64,000 nucleotides of DNA from Apodemus sylvaticus (Eukaryota; Chordata; Mammalia; Rodentia; Muridae), in the NCBI RefSeq assembly GCF_947179515.1, contig NC_067476.1, forward strand, positions 60,542,741 to 60,606,740, in the 5' to 3' direction. Both the position numbers and the translations under genes were made by a program. The notes under the pieces were generated by a model. That model did no database searches and was not told where the DNA came from. It saw only the letters and a list, made by a program, of their open reading frames with translations. Position 1 is the stretch's first letter; each line of letters opens with the position of its first letter. Shown here one piece after another: positions 22,940 to 34,194 of this stretch.

Positions 22940-24671
22940 GTGTGCACGTGTGTGTGAACTAACACAAACCTTATTGCTCCTAAAGAAATGAGCATATCAT
23001 CATCCTTTTGTAATAGTGAAGAAATTGTCTAGTGCAGGCTGCCCTTGCCTGCATGTCTGGTAGATGTGTAGAGGCTTCAGCTGAATGGTGATGTCTGCTT
23101 TGTATGTCCATCTTGACCTGGCTTCTGTATATGCTGCAGTGAGACACAGAGAGCATTAACTAAGAGTAACCCCAATGAACAGTTCCTTCTCTGGCTTTTC
23201 TTACAACACATTGCTAAGGTCCCACTGGCCGATGCACATTGCAGAACCGAGTCACTATGAGAGACGGGCAATCCAAGAGCACGGATACACAAAGTGATGA
23301 ACTAATTAGACCCCTAGAGCACGGGGCAGGGTGGGGGCAAAGGAACTCCTAGAGAATAGAGACTTGCTAGAAAGCTCGAGATATTAAAGCCGAGGTTTGC
23401 TGGAAAATAAAGAGTCAAGAGGACCACACATGTCAAAAATATGTCTATTATTCATGTTTGAACGAGTGAGAAGTGCTGGAAAATTGGGATATACTAAAAT
23501 CCAGAAAGCATCTCATACGTCTGGATACCAAACACATCCCAGGAAAGAACATGGTTTCTATTTGCCTCAGCAAGTAAAATAGAAGAACCCCACCAAGCTG
23601 ATTTTTCTGACATAAACAAAATAAAAAAAGACTGTTCACTTCACCTGAAGAAAGACGTTTACCGTGTGCCTAAAATCTTTTATGACGAGAACAGGAGGGT
23701 TATCACAAAAGAAAAATGTCTAGTTTTAATCTTCAGAGTCATAGATTTTTGCCTCATTGGCATATAAAATATTCTGGGCCTTTTCTTTCAGTTGTTTGGG
23801 ACACAAGAAAATTAAGAGTCAAGAAAATTAAAGTAATATTGCAAAGGTCCAAGCTCTGAGGAACGAAGGGTTTTAGAATATCCAATTCATGTGTGGATGC
23901 TAGTAAGGATCACAGTTTAAGTCGCTAAACTGAAGAACTGGTGATGGTATGCATCCTGGGCCCCAGGAGTCGGCTGTGAAAAGGTTCTGACACCTACAAA
24001 ACGCAAACCAAGTCCTGCCTCCCTTTGGACTTCAGTCTCAAGCATGCAGAGTTAGGCAAACAGATGACAGGATTGTGGAAAGGTCAGAACAGGAGAATTA
24101 TTTTTAATTCCTAGTGTATCTTGATCACTGAGCTGAAGTATCTAAGCCAGTGTTAAATGGATGAGAATCTAACTTCCCTGTTAACTATGGGACCTGGCCA
24201 AGTGGCCATGCTTGGGGGCCCAGCTTTCTTAGTAGAAAAACTGGAGATGACTATTTTGAAACATATATATCAAAAGAAAACCACTTCAGAGTGTGTTCTA
24301 TGTGCCGTGTACATTTGCATGAATGTGCCCTTGACTGACAATGTAATGGATAAAATGGACACATTCAGTGAAAGTCTTATAAAAGGGAAAATGTTTCAGA
24401 AAGTATGAGGCACAAAAACTTTATAGATATGATTACTTCCATAATTCAATTCTGAGATATTTTAATAAGTGGGTTGCACAGTTTTTCTTCATCTTGTTAT
24501 TACTAGAGTTGAACTAATGCTTGCTAAGCCCAGTCTCAAGTAGATCAGAAACAGAGTTAGAGCACTGTGTTTTTCCTAACAAATTTACTTTTGATTTTCA
24601 TCAAAATTACCTAGAACCTGATTCAGGAGTGTTCATTGGTCAGCATGCTCATGTAGAGTTGGATACTGTTG
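22940..24671. other. Unique intronic stretch
   Basis: No gene recognised. Several short frames (23077-23639, 24157-24408) have no familiar motif, no splice context and no homology I can recall. Confidence 0.45.
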
Positions 24672-24752
24672 CCATTATTCTGTGCCTGAGGCTCTGAGGA
24701 TTGACCCCATGACCTCATTCTTTACTCTACCATTGAGCCACATCCAGCCTTC
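24672..24752 (-). mobile_element. ID/B4-type SINE fragment, antisense
   Basis: 'ctgaggctctgaggattgacc', 'catgacctcattctttactct', 'accattgagccacatccagcc' match the antisense SINE head (gggattgaacccagg ... ctctaccactgagccacatccccagcc). Short and degenerate. Confidence 0.6.
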
Positions 24753-25064
24753 ATGCACAGCTTAATTAAGATCTATTTTTCCTTCTCTTGAACCCTTTGG
24801 TGCTTAGAAACTAACTAGTTTTTTATGACCCATTATAAATTTATTTGAGTAGCTATAAATACTGAAATTTGCCTACAAAATGATCTGCATCTTTGACCAT
24901 GCAAGACCTATTTAGAAAAAACCCCCGACTTTTAATATTTTATAAAATATACAATTAATCTTTAAACAGCTTCAAGAGAGTATAATTTAAAGAAGTCCTA
25001 AAGATGACACTTCATTTTTATATTTCTAATGACTCATTACCAGTTTTCTGTCCTTTCATTTATG
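24753..25064. other. AT-rich stretch, nothing recognised
   Basis: No gene, motif or repeat could be supported. Confidence 0.5.
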
Positions 25065-25440
25065 TTTCTCTCTGTGTGTGTATGTGTGTGTATTTCCATG
25101 CATTTTTACATGTTTGCGTGTGTGAGCATATTGTGAGTGTGAATGCACTTGCATATGTGGCTACATGCATGTGGAAACCCAAGTTTGATGTTGGGAATCA
25201 TACTTTATCGACTTTCAACCTTGTTCATTGTGTCTGGGTCCTTCAATAAAACCCAGAACTTGCTGATATGACCAGTCTCTCTAGCCAACTTGGTTTCACC
25301 CCGTCTCCACCTTCCAAGACCAGACTTGCAAGTAGCTGTCTTTCTTATCTAGCACTTTACACAGAGTCCAAGATGCCAAACTGTGGTTATGCTTGCTTGG
25401 CCAAAGACTTCAACCACTGAGCAATCTCCCTAGCTTCCAT
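25065..25440 (-). mobile_element. B4-like SINE, antisense, with TG-rich tail
   Basis: TG-rich segment (25070-25150), 'catgtggaaacccaagtttgatgttggg', 'tctctagccaacttgg', 'ccgtctccaccttccaagacc', 'caaccactgagcaatctccctagc'. This order (tail, middle, tRNA-like head) is that of an antisense B4-type element. Confidence 0.6.
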
Positions 25441-25929
25441 TGTAATTCCCTAAACTATAGTTAACCACAGCTAACACTAGACTAGATGACTGAAATATGA
25501 TGCAAGACCAAATCTAGAGGCATAATGACAATGTGATATTTTTAAAAAATATGTCAGCAAAGGGGCAGACATGGGACATCACAGCTGTTACTGAGAAGGC
25601 AACTGTTTGCAAACCAGGAAGGAACTCAGGAACTCTGTCTAGCCTACAGCCATACATGATCATGGAGAGCAAAACTCCACTTTAAAACATCAATACACCC
25701 CTCCACTGTGAAACCCTCAGGCTTCTCAGCTTTCTCTCTGGGACCGGCTACTTCCAGCCCCAAGGTAATATAAGCACTTCAATTTTAAAGTGTACCATAC
25801 TGAGAAAAAGAAACTGAGAAACAACTGTGAGACAAGGTACACTGGGCTAAGAGAAAGCTTTATTAAATTGTCCACTTTATTCCTCCTACTAATTCTGGTA
25901 AGGAAAGTACTTTTAAAAGTATAGAATTT
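25441..25929. other. Unique intronic stretch
   Basis: Nothing recognised except small A/T runs. Confidence 0.5.
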
Positions 25930-26042
25930 TGGAACAAGGCATGCTGGCACATGTCTGTAATCTCAGTGCTTAGTAAACACAGGCAGGAATATCGCAAGTT
26001 TGAAACCAGCCTGTATTACATAGTGCCAATCACCTCAAAAAT
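25930..26042 (+). mobile_element. B1 SINE (7SL-derived), sense, diverged
   Basis: 'caaggcatgctggcacatgtctgtaatctcagtgctta', 'aggcaggaatatcgcaagtttgaaaccagcctg' and 'tacatagtg' match B1 (ggcatggtggcgcacgcc ... aatcccagcactt ... gttcgaggccagcctgg) with roughly one change in five bases. 3' part shortened. Confidence 0.8.
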
Positions 26043-29000
26043 GTATGGCTCAGTATGCAAAATTAGCAATAATAATAGCTGCTAAGGTTTGTGAAATTAT
26101 AGATACTATTTAAGAAATTTATAATTAGCAATTAATTTAAACTCTTCAACAACTGTAAGATAGGAGATATTTCTAGTTCATGCATGAAAAACTAAGGTAT
26201 AGAAGGATAAATCAACATGGAGATCATATGTTAGTGATATAGGAACATATCACAAACATAGGGACAACATGCATTAAGGACAGGTGTTGTGGGAGTATTA
26301 ATGATCACAGTGTCTGAAAAGCCTCCTGTGTGCAGAGATGTGCTATGCTGCAGTCACATACTTTATGCAGTTGTTGCTATGTTGACTTCAAGGTGAGACA
26401 GCATTAGATCCTGGTGGTTTTCCCTACATCTAAACCCTTTTCATAGGAGAAGCTTCGTGGGCCTCTTTCCTGCTTTGCTGCAAAGAAAAGAATCATCTGT
26501 TTGGATTATTAATCAATTGTGGTGAATGCAGCTGGGCCTGGAGACTGGATTTTTTTCCCTCTCAGTAAGTAGGGAAGAAATCTATGCATGGAGAAAGTAG
26601 TGTCTCATTTTTTTTTTTTAAATCATGAGGTAAATTTAGGAGAGGAGATTTTTTTCAAGATCTATATATGGAGAAGTAGATGCTGTCAGGGGCCCTCTGA
26701 CACATTAAGCTGCACATGAAAGCCAATGAAAGTTTTATTACATTAAAGCTTACACTTTGATCTCCATTGAGTGGACTCCTAAATCCATCTCTTACCAGAT
26801 TCTAAACTTCATCAGGGATTGGCCCTAGTGCACACTAACAGCCTAGGTATCACTTTTTCTCTGTCTCACTTGGAAACTCTTCTGAGAGAAAACAACCATG
26901 ACTTTCCAAAAGTTCTTCTAAAAAAGAACCTTGGTGCCTGATCACAGGCTACTTCTGACCATAGGCTAAGTGACTTTTTATAATTCACCTTCTCACTGTT
27001 CTGTTGTCTAACATGCATGTATAGGGAATGATTACTCCAAGCTTAACAATGTGAGAATGAGAATAGATTTTTAGTCCCATGGCTAAAATACACATTTTTT
27101 AGGAGATTCACTTGATTATTCCATGCTTAGTGATGTAAGAACAAGAACAGATTTTTCAACAATTCTTAAAAGATACTCTCCTTTAACACTTAGAATTTAA
27201 TGCACTGTATACTCTTACACAGAGTGTGACAAGAAACTAATGGTTTAGGCTATACAATATAGAACTACCAGGGTCATCCAGTGATACATCAGAACTGCCC
27301 AGATCCAGTGTATTACAGACCATTGTTTATGTCTCTAGGGATCGACGGTGCAGGGAATGGGAAGGAAACGAGAAGAATGATCATATTTATTAAACAGTGC
27401 TATCCTAGTACAGGAAATATATTGTAGTTTCTTACAGCTTCCATGAGAAATTTATCACAAACCCCAGTGTCATTAAAATATACACAGGTTAAGTTGTCTT
27501 CTATTTGGAATGTCATAGATTTGATGTCATTTTTTACTGAGCTAATATCAAGGTATCAGCTGGACCACATTCTCCCTGAAGATCCTAGAAGACTTCATAA
27601 TCTACTTTTTTGAGATCCTCATATTCTTTGGTACATGGCATGCTTTGCCCAGTCTCAGGGCTGTAGTCTATAAGCCATCCCTTTTCACCACACTACTCTG
27701 ACCTCCTCCCTGCCTCCTTGTCTGCCTGGAGTCAATTGTTAAGAGGTTCTATGACCACGGGTGGTGACCTAGGGAGTCTGTGCGATCCAGGATAAGAGAT
27801 GTACTTGAGGATCAATTATTTGGAAATCTTAACCCCGTGTGCTACTTTAATCCTGTTTTCTGGGTAAGATAATGTTCACAAATGCTAGAGAATAGGAAGT
27901 ATCTGACCCTGAGGTAGAACCTAGTCCATCTACCATGAGATCTGAGGACTCTTTCAAAATCTCCTTACTATATTCTTTTCTGGTGATGTTTCTGGATAAC
28001 TATTCTGAGAATGTCACTGCTTGTTTTAGAAAAAAACATAGACCTATGTCCAAATTCATGCTTCACAAGATACATGAGTAAGTAATTGAGGAGACTTATA
28101 TCTTAGAGTCATTTATATGCACACTTAAGAGTGCACAGCTTATATCCTCACAGTTCTAGCAACTAGTCCATAATACTTTGCTTCCTTCTGTCTTCTCGGT
28201 GTCTGTTCTAGCTGTGTATCTGTCTCCAATCCTGCAACTTTGCATTCAGAAATCAGGATTATCTTGTAATTCTCTACTTAGAATCAATACTGTGCTCAGG
28301 TTTTGGAATCCAGAAATAAAACAAGAAAAGTAAACTTGGTAATTGAACTCAGAAGCAATGGTTCATAAGAGAATGTAGATTTGGGAATGGAAAGTAAGGT
28401 TTTGGTTATTTTATAAGCCAAAACCAGACTAAAATGGAAAGCCAGGAAGACTTTTCTGTGTAAGGAAAATCCTAGCAGAGATGCTGGGCATTTTTTAACA
28501 AGGTCTCTATCGGCATTGAAGTAGAACATTCCTCCTGATGAAGGCCTGATCTCTGCAGGAGAGATTCTTCCTGGCCTCAGCTGTACCAAAGGCAGAAGTA
28601 TTTCAAGCTGGCTACATGGAAATTGCCCCTATATAGATAGTCATGGGAACAAGAGTTACTAAAGTAAGCTTAGTCCTTAGCTGACTGAAGAAGGATGTTT
28701 ATTCAAATGAACAAAGGCAGTATGCAACCTTTCTTAGAGTCAACTTCAGATCTGGTTAGGAGGGAGTCAGAAAACGGAGGCCTAAACAGGGAGGGACTCC
28801 TAGCACACAACAGGGGCACCAAGATGTGACTGACACTAAGCCTTGAAGCACAAATGGGAGCAGCTGTAAAGGGTGTGAAGTGGGAGATTTAAAGCATCCT
28901 TTATCTTTCTTGTTCGTGAAGCTGCTTTATCTTAAGGTATAATCCCAGCTTGGGAGTACAGTGTTGATACATCTTGTCAGTTACAATCTTTGCCTAATTT

Positions 29001-30171
29001 AAATATGCACAGCAGTCACATCTTAGAAATGGGACCCAGGCAACTTCCTGTGATAACCGTACATCAGACTGACTCCTTTAGCAAATGAGTTAATTAGAAT
29101 TAAAGAGTAATAGAGTCCTTCCACCCTCATTCACTTTCTACTTCCCTATAATTCACCCTTCACTGCTGATAATTAATGTTTATCATTAAAGCGAAAGCAG
29201 AAGCGTAACTTGAAGTTCTCCAGTTTCATCGCATTCACAATCGCACATCTGAACATCTAGACATTTGTAAAGATCGGAGAGACGTATGGAGATACAGATA
29301 ACATCAGCAATCCAACTCAAAATGATTATTCAAAGTCTGGCTGGCTCTTGTCCTATGATCATATGACCAGAAGGAGTCAGCAATAATGTCTAGATAGTTT
29401 ATGGTTTGGAGGAGTTCCGGTTATCTTCTCTTCTGTTGAACAACCAAGTGAAATAATACATTGGATTAGTTTCTTTGACAACTTCACGTGATTTTCACTG
29501 AAAACTTTATATGATCAAGTTTCTGGAAACGCTTTTAGCTATTGGACTGAATCTCTGCCAAGGACAAGCAGTGCCTATGTTCCACACAGTTGTGGATACC
29601 AGTGTAGGAGAAATAAGCTTTAGTATCAAAACAGCATTATTTCCAAAAAAAAAATCAGTGCCACAAAATGAAAACAATATAAAACTTTCAAATCAACTTA
29701 TCACACAGAATGCATAAATTCTCACTCTCTATGAAGCTCAGGGGTAGATAGCTATCCTTCATATGTAGGATTCAACTGAGATTCCAGAGTCACAAGGAAC
29801 TTCTGAGCAAGGAATTGAATTCTTTGCTGGAATGGTATAAGAAATCGGAAGGCTTTTCTAAGCCCTGAACTATTTACAACTTATGAATAAGTGTATGATG
29901 ATTTCAAATTACGGCTTTATGAAGAAGGGTCTGATGTCATAGCTATTGCTAATGTTTCCACCATCAAAGATGATGAGTCATGTCAGGATGCTAAATTCTT
30001 ACTCGGAGTGACAGCAAATAAATTGAAAGTGGTGAGGAAAATGTTGACTTAAAAACTGGTGGCGTGAGGCTTGGAGGTCTTCGTGGAGAATTTTGCTCTC
30101 CAAAAGGAATATTAGAAAGGGAGACACACAAGCTTATAGGGTTTTCCGAACATTGAGTGAAAAGGACTCCA
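26043..30171. other. Long unique intronic stretch
   Basis: No element of recent origin and no gene that can be supported. The interval 29890-30050 keeps one longer amino-acid-like frame and is discussed as a finding. The remainder is AT-rich sequence with no recognised feature. Confidence 0.45.
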
Positions 30172-30540
30172 AAGGGTTAATAGATGAAGTTGGGTGGTGG
30201 CTCCATTGGCAATGTGTTTGCCATATAAGCACAAGGACCTACGTTTGGATATCCCTAACTCCGATGGGGAAAACCAGCTCCAAAGTTGCCGACCTGTAGT
30301 CCTGGCACTGCAGAGGCAGAGATGAATGGATTCAAGTCGTTCACTAGCCAGCCAGTCTAGCTAAACTAACTGGCCAGCTCCAAGTTCAGTGATATCTTAT
30401 CTCAGAAACTAAGCTGAAAACTGAATGAGGAAGAAACCCTGACCTCTGGTCTCCATAGGCACACACACATACATGCAGACACATATATGCACACCCGCAG
30501 ATGCATTCACACACTTGCAACACACGTGTACACTAAAAAG
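30172..30540 (+). mobile_element. B4-like SINE, sense
   Basis: Head 'ggtggctccattggcaatgtg', 'tgccatataagcacaaggacc', then 'gacctgtagtcctggcactgc', 'cagccagtctagctaaact', 'gccagctccaagttcagtg', 'cctgacctctggtctccat' and a CA-rich tail (30460-30530). This is the clearest B4-type copy in the window and guided recognition of the antisense ones. Confidence 0.75.
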
Positions 30541-30639
30541 AAATGAGCCAAGTGCTGTAGAAAAATTGATACTTCATTTAGATTTGCAATCTTTCCACAT
30601 GGTTTACAAAATTTGTCATTATTTCTATGGATTCAAATG

Positions 30640-30755
30640 AGTATACAAACCAGGTGCGGTAGCGCATGCCTGCAATCCAAACATTAGGAAGAATGAAGCA
30701 GGAAAATTTTAAGTTTGAGAGTAAGCTGGGGTAAAGAGCAAAACTATATTTTTAA
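30640..30755 (+). mobile_element. Old B1-like SINE, sense
   Basis: 'ccaggtgcggtagcgcatgcctgcaatccaaacattaggaagaatgaagcagg' then 'taagtttgagagtaagctgggg' correspond to the B1 core. It retains several CpGs in the head. Diverged, ends in T/A-rich sequence. Confidence 0.7.
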
Positions 30756-33175
30756 AAAGCTTTCTAAAATATACTATATAAAAATACCTATGAAAGACTA
30801 TCCAAGTATCTTTCAGTAGTGGCTTGTGTTTTCCATGTTGCATGAATAAATATTTTTCATTTATTTTCGTCTCCACTTGAATTTAACCTTAAAATGTACA
30901 TATTATATGCCAATTTAAACATGGATAGCCTGCTGAAAACATCAGTAGGTTTATAAAGCTAGATGTCATAAAAGAAAAACAAATAAAATCCTTTCCAAAT
31001 AAATATCCAATAGTCATGATTGAGTCTATTTTATCAAAATAAGAAATCATTTCAAAACTGTTTAATAGCATTCATGAGTACCAGGATTTTCACTGCAGAC
31101 AATTAAAAGCAGAACCCAGGAGCAATGCTGAGGAGATGAAATTCTGCTTGAATCAGTACTGCGTTTTTAAAGAGGTGAGGCATTTTCTTCAAAGGGATGG
31201 GGAGTCCCGCACATCACTGCATTGGAAGCAGACTACACAAAAGACCGTAATTAAACAATTTGCTTGTCATTAGTCATGCAGATTTTAAACTTAGAGCTTC
31301 TTGCTTTGACAAGCCTAAGCCAAGAACACTGAAAATGTCTTAAGTCAAAGTACAAGGAACAGGAATGAACCGAAATGCAAATTTCTTCATGTTTGGATAT
31401 AAAAGCTCTGAATCACTTTAGCCAGTAAGAATGAGATTTTGTGTAGCAATAGTTCCAAAAGAACACAGCATGTGCACACACGGATATACTCTACTGTCAA
31501 CTCACATCACTCCCCTCTGACATGGCTACCAAATGACAAGGTGAAAAGTCAGAGAACTTTTCTCAAAAATGTTGAGTAGATAACAGAATCAATTTTCTAA
31601 CTGTTTGAAGACATATTTCTAAAGTCACTACTATGTATCTTTTTGCCTCGGAGTAACTAAGGAAATACAATATAGCAAGAGCAAACAAAACATCCTGTCC
31701 TGTAAAGGCAAAATCTAAAATGGGTTGTGATCTCAGTTATAGCAGCACAGTACAGATGTCCATCCACTAGGTTAGAGCACAAATCATCTGATAGTTGCTG
31801 ATGCTTAATTTGCATCTATGCAAATTAATTATGTGTGAACCGCCATTTGTTTTGACAGGATTATTTGTTTCTCTAGAGAATGTGTCTTATAAATCTTCAA
31901 TGGACCTTTGGAACAGATTTCTCTAGTTCATCCAATGGCTATAAACATGGCTTTCTTTTCTCTGCTAACCATTTGTGTTATTAGTGTGCTTTTATACTAG
32001 GCACCACAATACCATGGATTGCTCCAAGTAACGGAAAATATGTATACACTGAGAGCACTGTACATCCAAATGGAGAAGAGTAGAGAGGATCTGGACTTCT
32101 AAACAAAGTTTGATGTAGTTGTTGTTTACAAAAGCGATGGCATAAGCTTAACTATATACTATCTTTCATGAAACACTGTGTAAGCATGCAACAACATTAA
32201 AGGCAGGAATCCGTCATACCTTCTTGTTCACGAGGCACTGTAGTCCTTCAGTTATCTTTGTAAAGCTAATGCCCCATTTAATTTTGAGATAATGAAAATA
32301 CACTTAGAAATTCCAATGACCTATAAATAGTCATATTTTTATCGAAATGTTACATCAGCTTTTACAACTGTGCTGTGATTAAAACGACGCCTATAAACAA
32401 TGATGCACTGAAGCACTGGCCAGAACTCACACAGACTGACAGGGATCGGGGTGGGGCAGGGTGGGGTGGGGTGGGGGTGACAAGCAAGGTGCTAACACTA
32501 GAATCAAAGTGGATTCGGGTAATTACAAGTCATGCTTCTCGGAACTGCACATCCTGGTCTGTGTTGTTAAGAACCCGGTCAGTACACTGGAAGCAATTCT
32601 GCACTTTACTAATTAGCGAGGAACTGAACTGGCTAATTTAAACCAAAGCTCTAATATGTTTGATATGCTTTTCATGTTGTTTATCCACATAAATAATTTT
32701 CTTATTAAAATATTAGCTTATCCATCATAGAATAAGCACAGAATAAATATGCTATTTATTATTCTATTAATCCCATCTTTGTTTTTTTACAAATAAAGAC
32801 ACCTCCATCTTATTTTTCTCTCTGTACTTACTTGGGAGAAATTATTTCAGTGAGGACTAAGCAAGCTGCTTTCCTAGTCCCCTCTGTGCTTATCTAAAAC
32901 ACACATCTAAACAACACATTCAGTTGGGGACAGAAGCCCTGGAGTGTAAACAGAAAGTGATTTCACAGAGCCTTACCTGACTTCATAGAAAACATACAGG
33001 TACAGAAATGCCATTCTGCTTTCAACAAGTTGCTAGCTGAAATGGGCATATTTTAGTTTTCAAGAGAAAATTTCTGCAAAGGAAACACTAAATCTCAAAG
33101 TCAAGTAGCACCCACAATTATTTGTGTTAACGGTCAGATATTTGTTGAGGGGAAAACATAAGACCAGGCAGAGAG
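30756..33175. other. Repeat-poor Pde1a intron next to the exon
   Basis: About 2.4 kb without recognisable mobile elements. A G-rich run (gtggggcagggtggggtggggtggggg) lies at about 32450-32477. Contains the octamer palindrome at 31805-31828. The absence of insertions next to a coding exon suggests either functional constraint or chance. Confidence 0.5.
31805..31828. promoter_or_regulatory. Palindromic double octamer (POU) site
   Basis: ttaatttgcat (31805-31815), a 2-bp spacer, then atgcaaattaa (31818-31828): perfect 11-bp inverted arms. Each arm holds the octamer ATGCAAAT (or its complement) plus a TAAT homeodomain core. POU-domain factors bind ATGCAAAT; function here is inferred from motif only. 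Confidence 0.5.
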
Positions 33176-33184
33176 CTTACTCAC
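33176..33184 (-). other. Pde1a: Pde1a 5' splice site (donor)
   Basis: Minus-strand sequence GGAAT|GTGAGTAAG: the intron starts gtgagtaag, close to the U1-complementary consensus gtragt. It splits an isoleucine codon after AT, as expected from the known Gly-Ile at this point of PDE1A. Confidence 0.93.
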
Positions 33185-33285
33185 ATTCCTTTCAGGCGTT
33201 GCCACATCTTCTCGGTCTGTTCTCCAATGAGATACTTGTAAGTGGCGTTTTCCAGTTCTTCGATGTCCGTATCAGTAGACCCCAT
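33185..33285 (-). CDS. Pde1a: Pde1a first coding exon (N-terminus of PDE1A)
   Basis: Minus-strand ATG at 33285-33283 opens 33 codons plus two bases: MGSTDTDIEELENATYK, YLIGEQTEKMW, QRLKG, then AT of a split Ile codon. I recognise this as the N-terminus of calcium/calmodulin-dependent 3',5'-cyclic nucleotide phosphodiesterase 1A, in the rodent, rat-like version. PDE1A is a cytosolic enzyme that hydrolyses cGMP and cAMP after Ca2+/calmodulin binding. The segment EKMWQRLKGI begins the first calmodulin-binding amphipathic helix, so the splice junction cuts through that helix. The catalytic HD domain is encoded by exons outside the window, toward and beyond position 1. The start context (atcATGG, A at -3, G at +4) is good. 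Other PDE1A isoforms use different first exons, so this one defines one N-terminal variant. A plus-strand frame over the same bases is a shadow. Confidence 0.95.
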
Positions 33286-33325
33286 GATGTTGTTCCTAGG
33301 ACAACACAGGTGCAGTCAGTTTCAG
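33286..33325 (-). other. Pde1a: Pde1a 5' UTR remnant and candidate 3' splice site
   Basis: Upstream of the ATG the minus strand reads ctgactgcacctgtgttg, tcctag, then GAACAACATC just before the ATG. The cctag|G at 33296-33295 with a moderate pyrimidine tract and a branch-like ctgac about 25 bases before it looks like an acceptor. The exon would then be 33185-33295 (111 bp), with a non-coding exon further up. Alternatively the exon continues upstream as a first exon. Confidence 0.55.
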
Positions 33326-33399
33326 CAGCTAGGACAAGCATTCCTCAGTCCATTACAAATCTCAAGCATTACACAGTAATGCATCTCTTATCCATCAAA

Positions 33400-34060
33400 G
33401 CAGTTTAGAGACGCATAGCAGAGGGAAAGGCTCTGCCAGAACTGCCGACTTCGACAGGCATATACTCTGCTCCATCACCAACGCCCCCCACCCGTCCACC
33501 AACCCAAGCAGACAGAGTATAAACAGATGCTCTGACCTCACGGGAGCAATCCACAAATGTGAGCTGCTACTGTACTACTGACCGACTGCTCAGGCTAACC
33601 TCCAAGCAGCTCATCTGTTACTGTTCTGTGCACGGAAGCACATCAGAATTTCTACAGTTTACGAGCTCAATTATGCGCGAAAGAAACGTGAATGACTTTC
33701 GCGCTCCACAAGAAGCTGAATTCGTCTCTAGCAGCTGAAGCAGGGCAGGATGTAATAAGAAACCAGATGGTAGGAAGCAGTACCAGCAGCACCACCCTGA
33801 GAAGAAAGTGCCTGTTTAAATACCAAGGCTTTTGTCTCTTAATTGATCTGGAAGCGACACTTAAAAATACAGCATGCTTCCTGAATAAATGCAGCCAATA
33901 TTCATGACAAACACGGAGAAAAGTCACACATAGAGCCGTACAGGCGACAGACCCCGGAGCTCCACAGGTTGTTATTGAGAGAGTATGTCCATCAAGTGAT
34001 ACTGTAATCATGCTTATTCATCTTCTCCTAGCAACTCTACACAGTGGGTAACTGCCAATT
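33400..34060 (-). promoter_or_regulatory. CpG-enriched candidate promoter/enhancer upstream of Pde1a exon
   Basis: About twenty CpGs in 660 bp, clearly denser than the flanks, although short of a classical CpG island. It contains the inverted E2F-type pair at 33675-33704. On the minus strand there is a TATA-like tatttaaac at about 33814-33822. No mobile element falls inside. It lies 0.1-0.8 kb upstream of the coding exon in gene orientation. Promoter status is inference. Confidence 0.35.
33675..33704. promoter_or_regulatory. Perfect inverted pair of E2F-consensus sites
   Basis: gcgcgaaag (33675-33683), a 12-bp spacer, and ctttcgcgc (33696-33704). The 9-bp arms are exact inverted repeats and each contains the classical E2F site TTTCGCGC. 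The pair lies about 390 bp upstream of the Pde1a ATG in gene orientation. Confidence 0.55.
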
Positions 34061-34136
34061 TAACCAGGGAAAACGCGGCAGCTGTGTTCAGCCGGCTCTG
34101 TGAATCCTTTGAGGATTTAAAACTAAATAAAATGAA

Positions 34137-34138
<2 letters not shown>

Positions 34139-34192
<54 letters not shown>
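34139..34192. repeat. (GT)n microsatellite
   Basis: About 54 bp of uninterrupted TG/GT. Confidence 0.98.

Positions 34193-34194
<2 letters not shown>

Noticed and set aside
33124..33408. 94-residue plus-strand frame across the Pde1a exon
   Set aside because: It is the complementary shadow of the minus-strand coding exon and runs through splice sites.
33667..34011. 114-residue minus-strand frame upstream of Pde1a as an extra coding exon
   Set aside because: No recognisable protein content, and known PDE1A N-termini do not include it; it overlaps the candidate regulatory segment.
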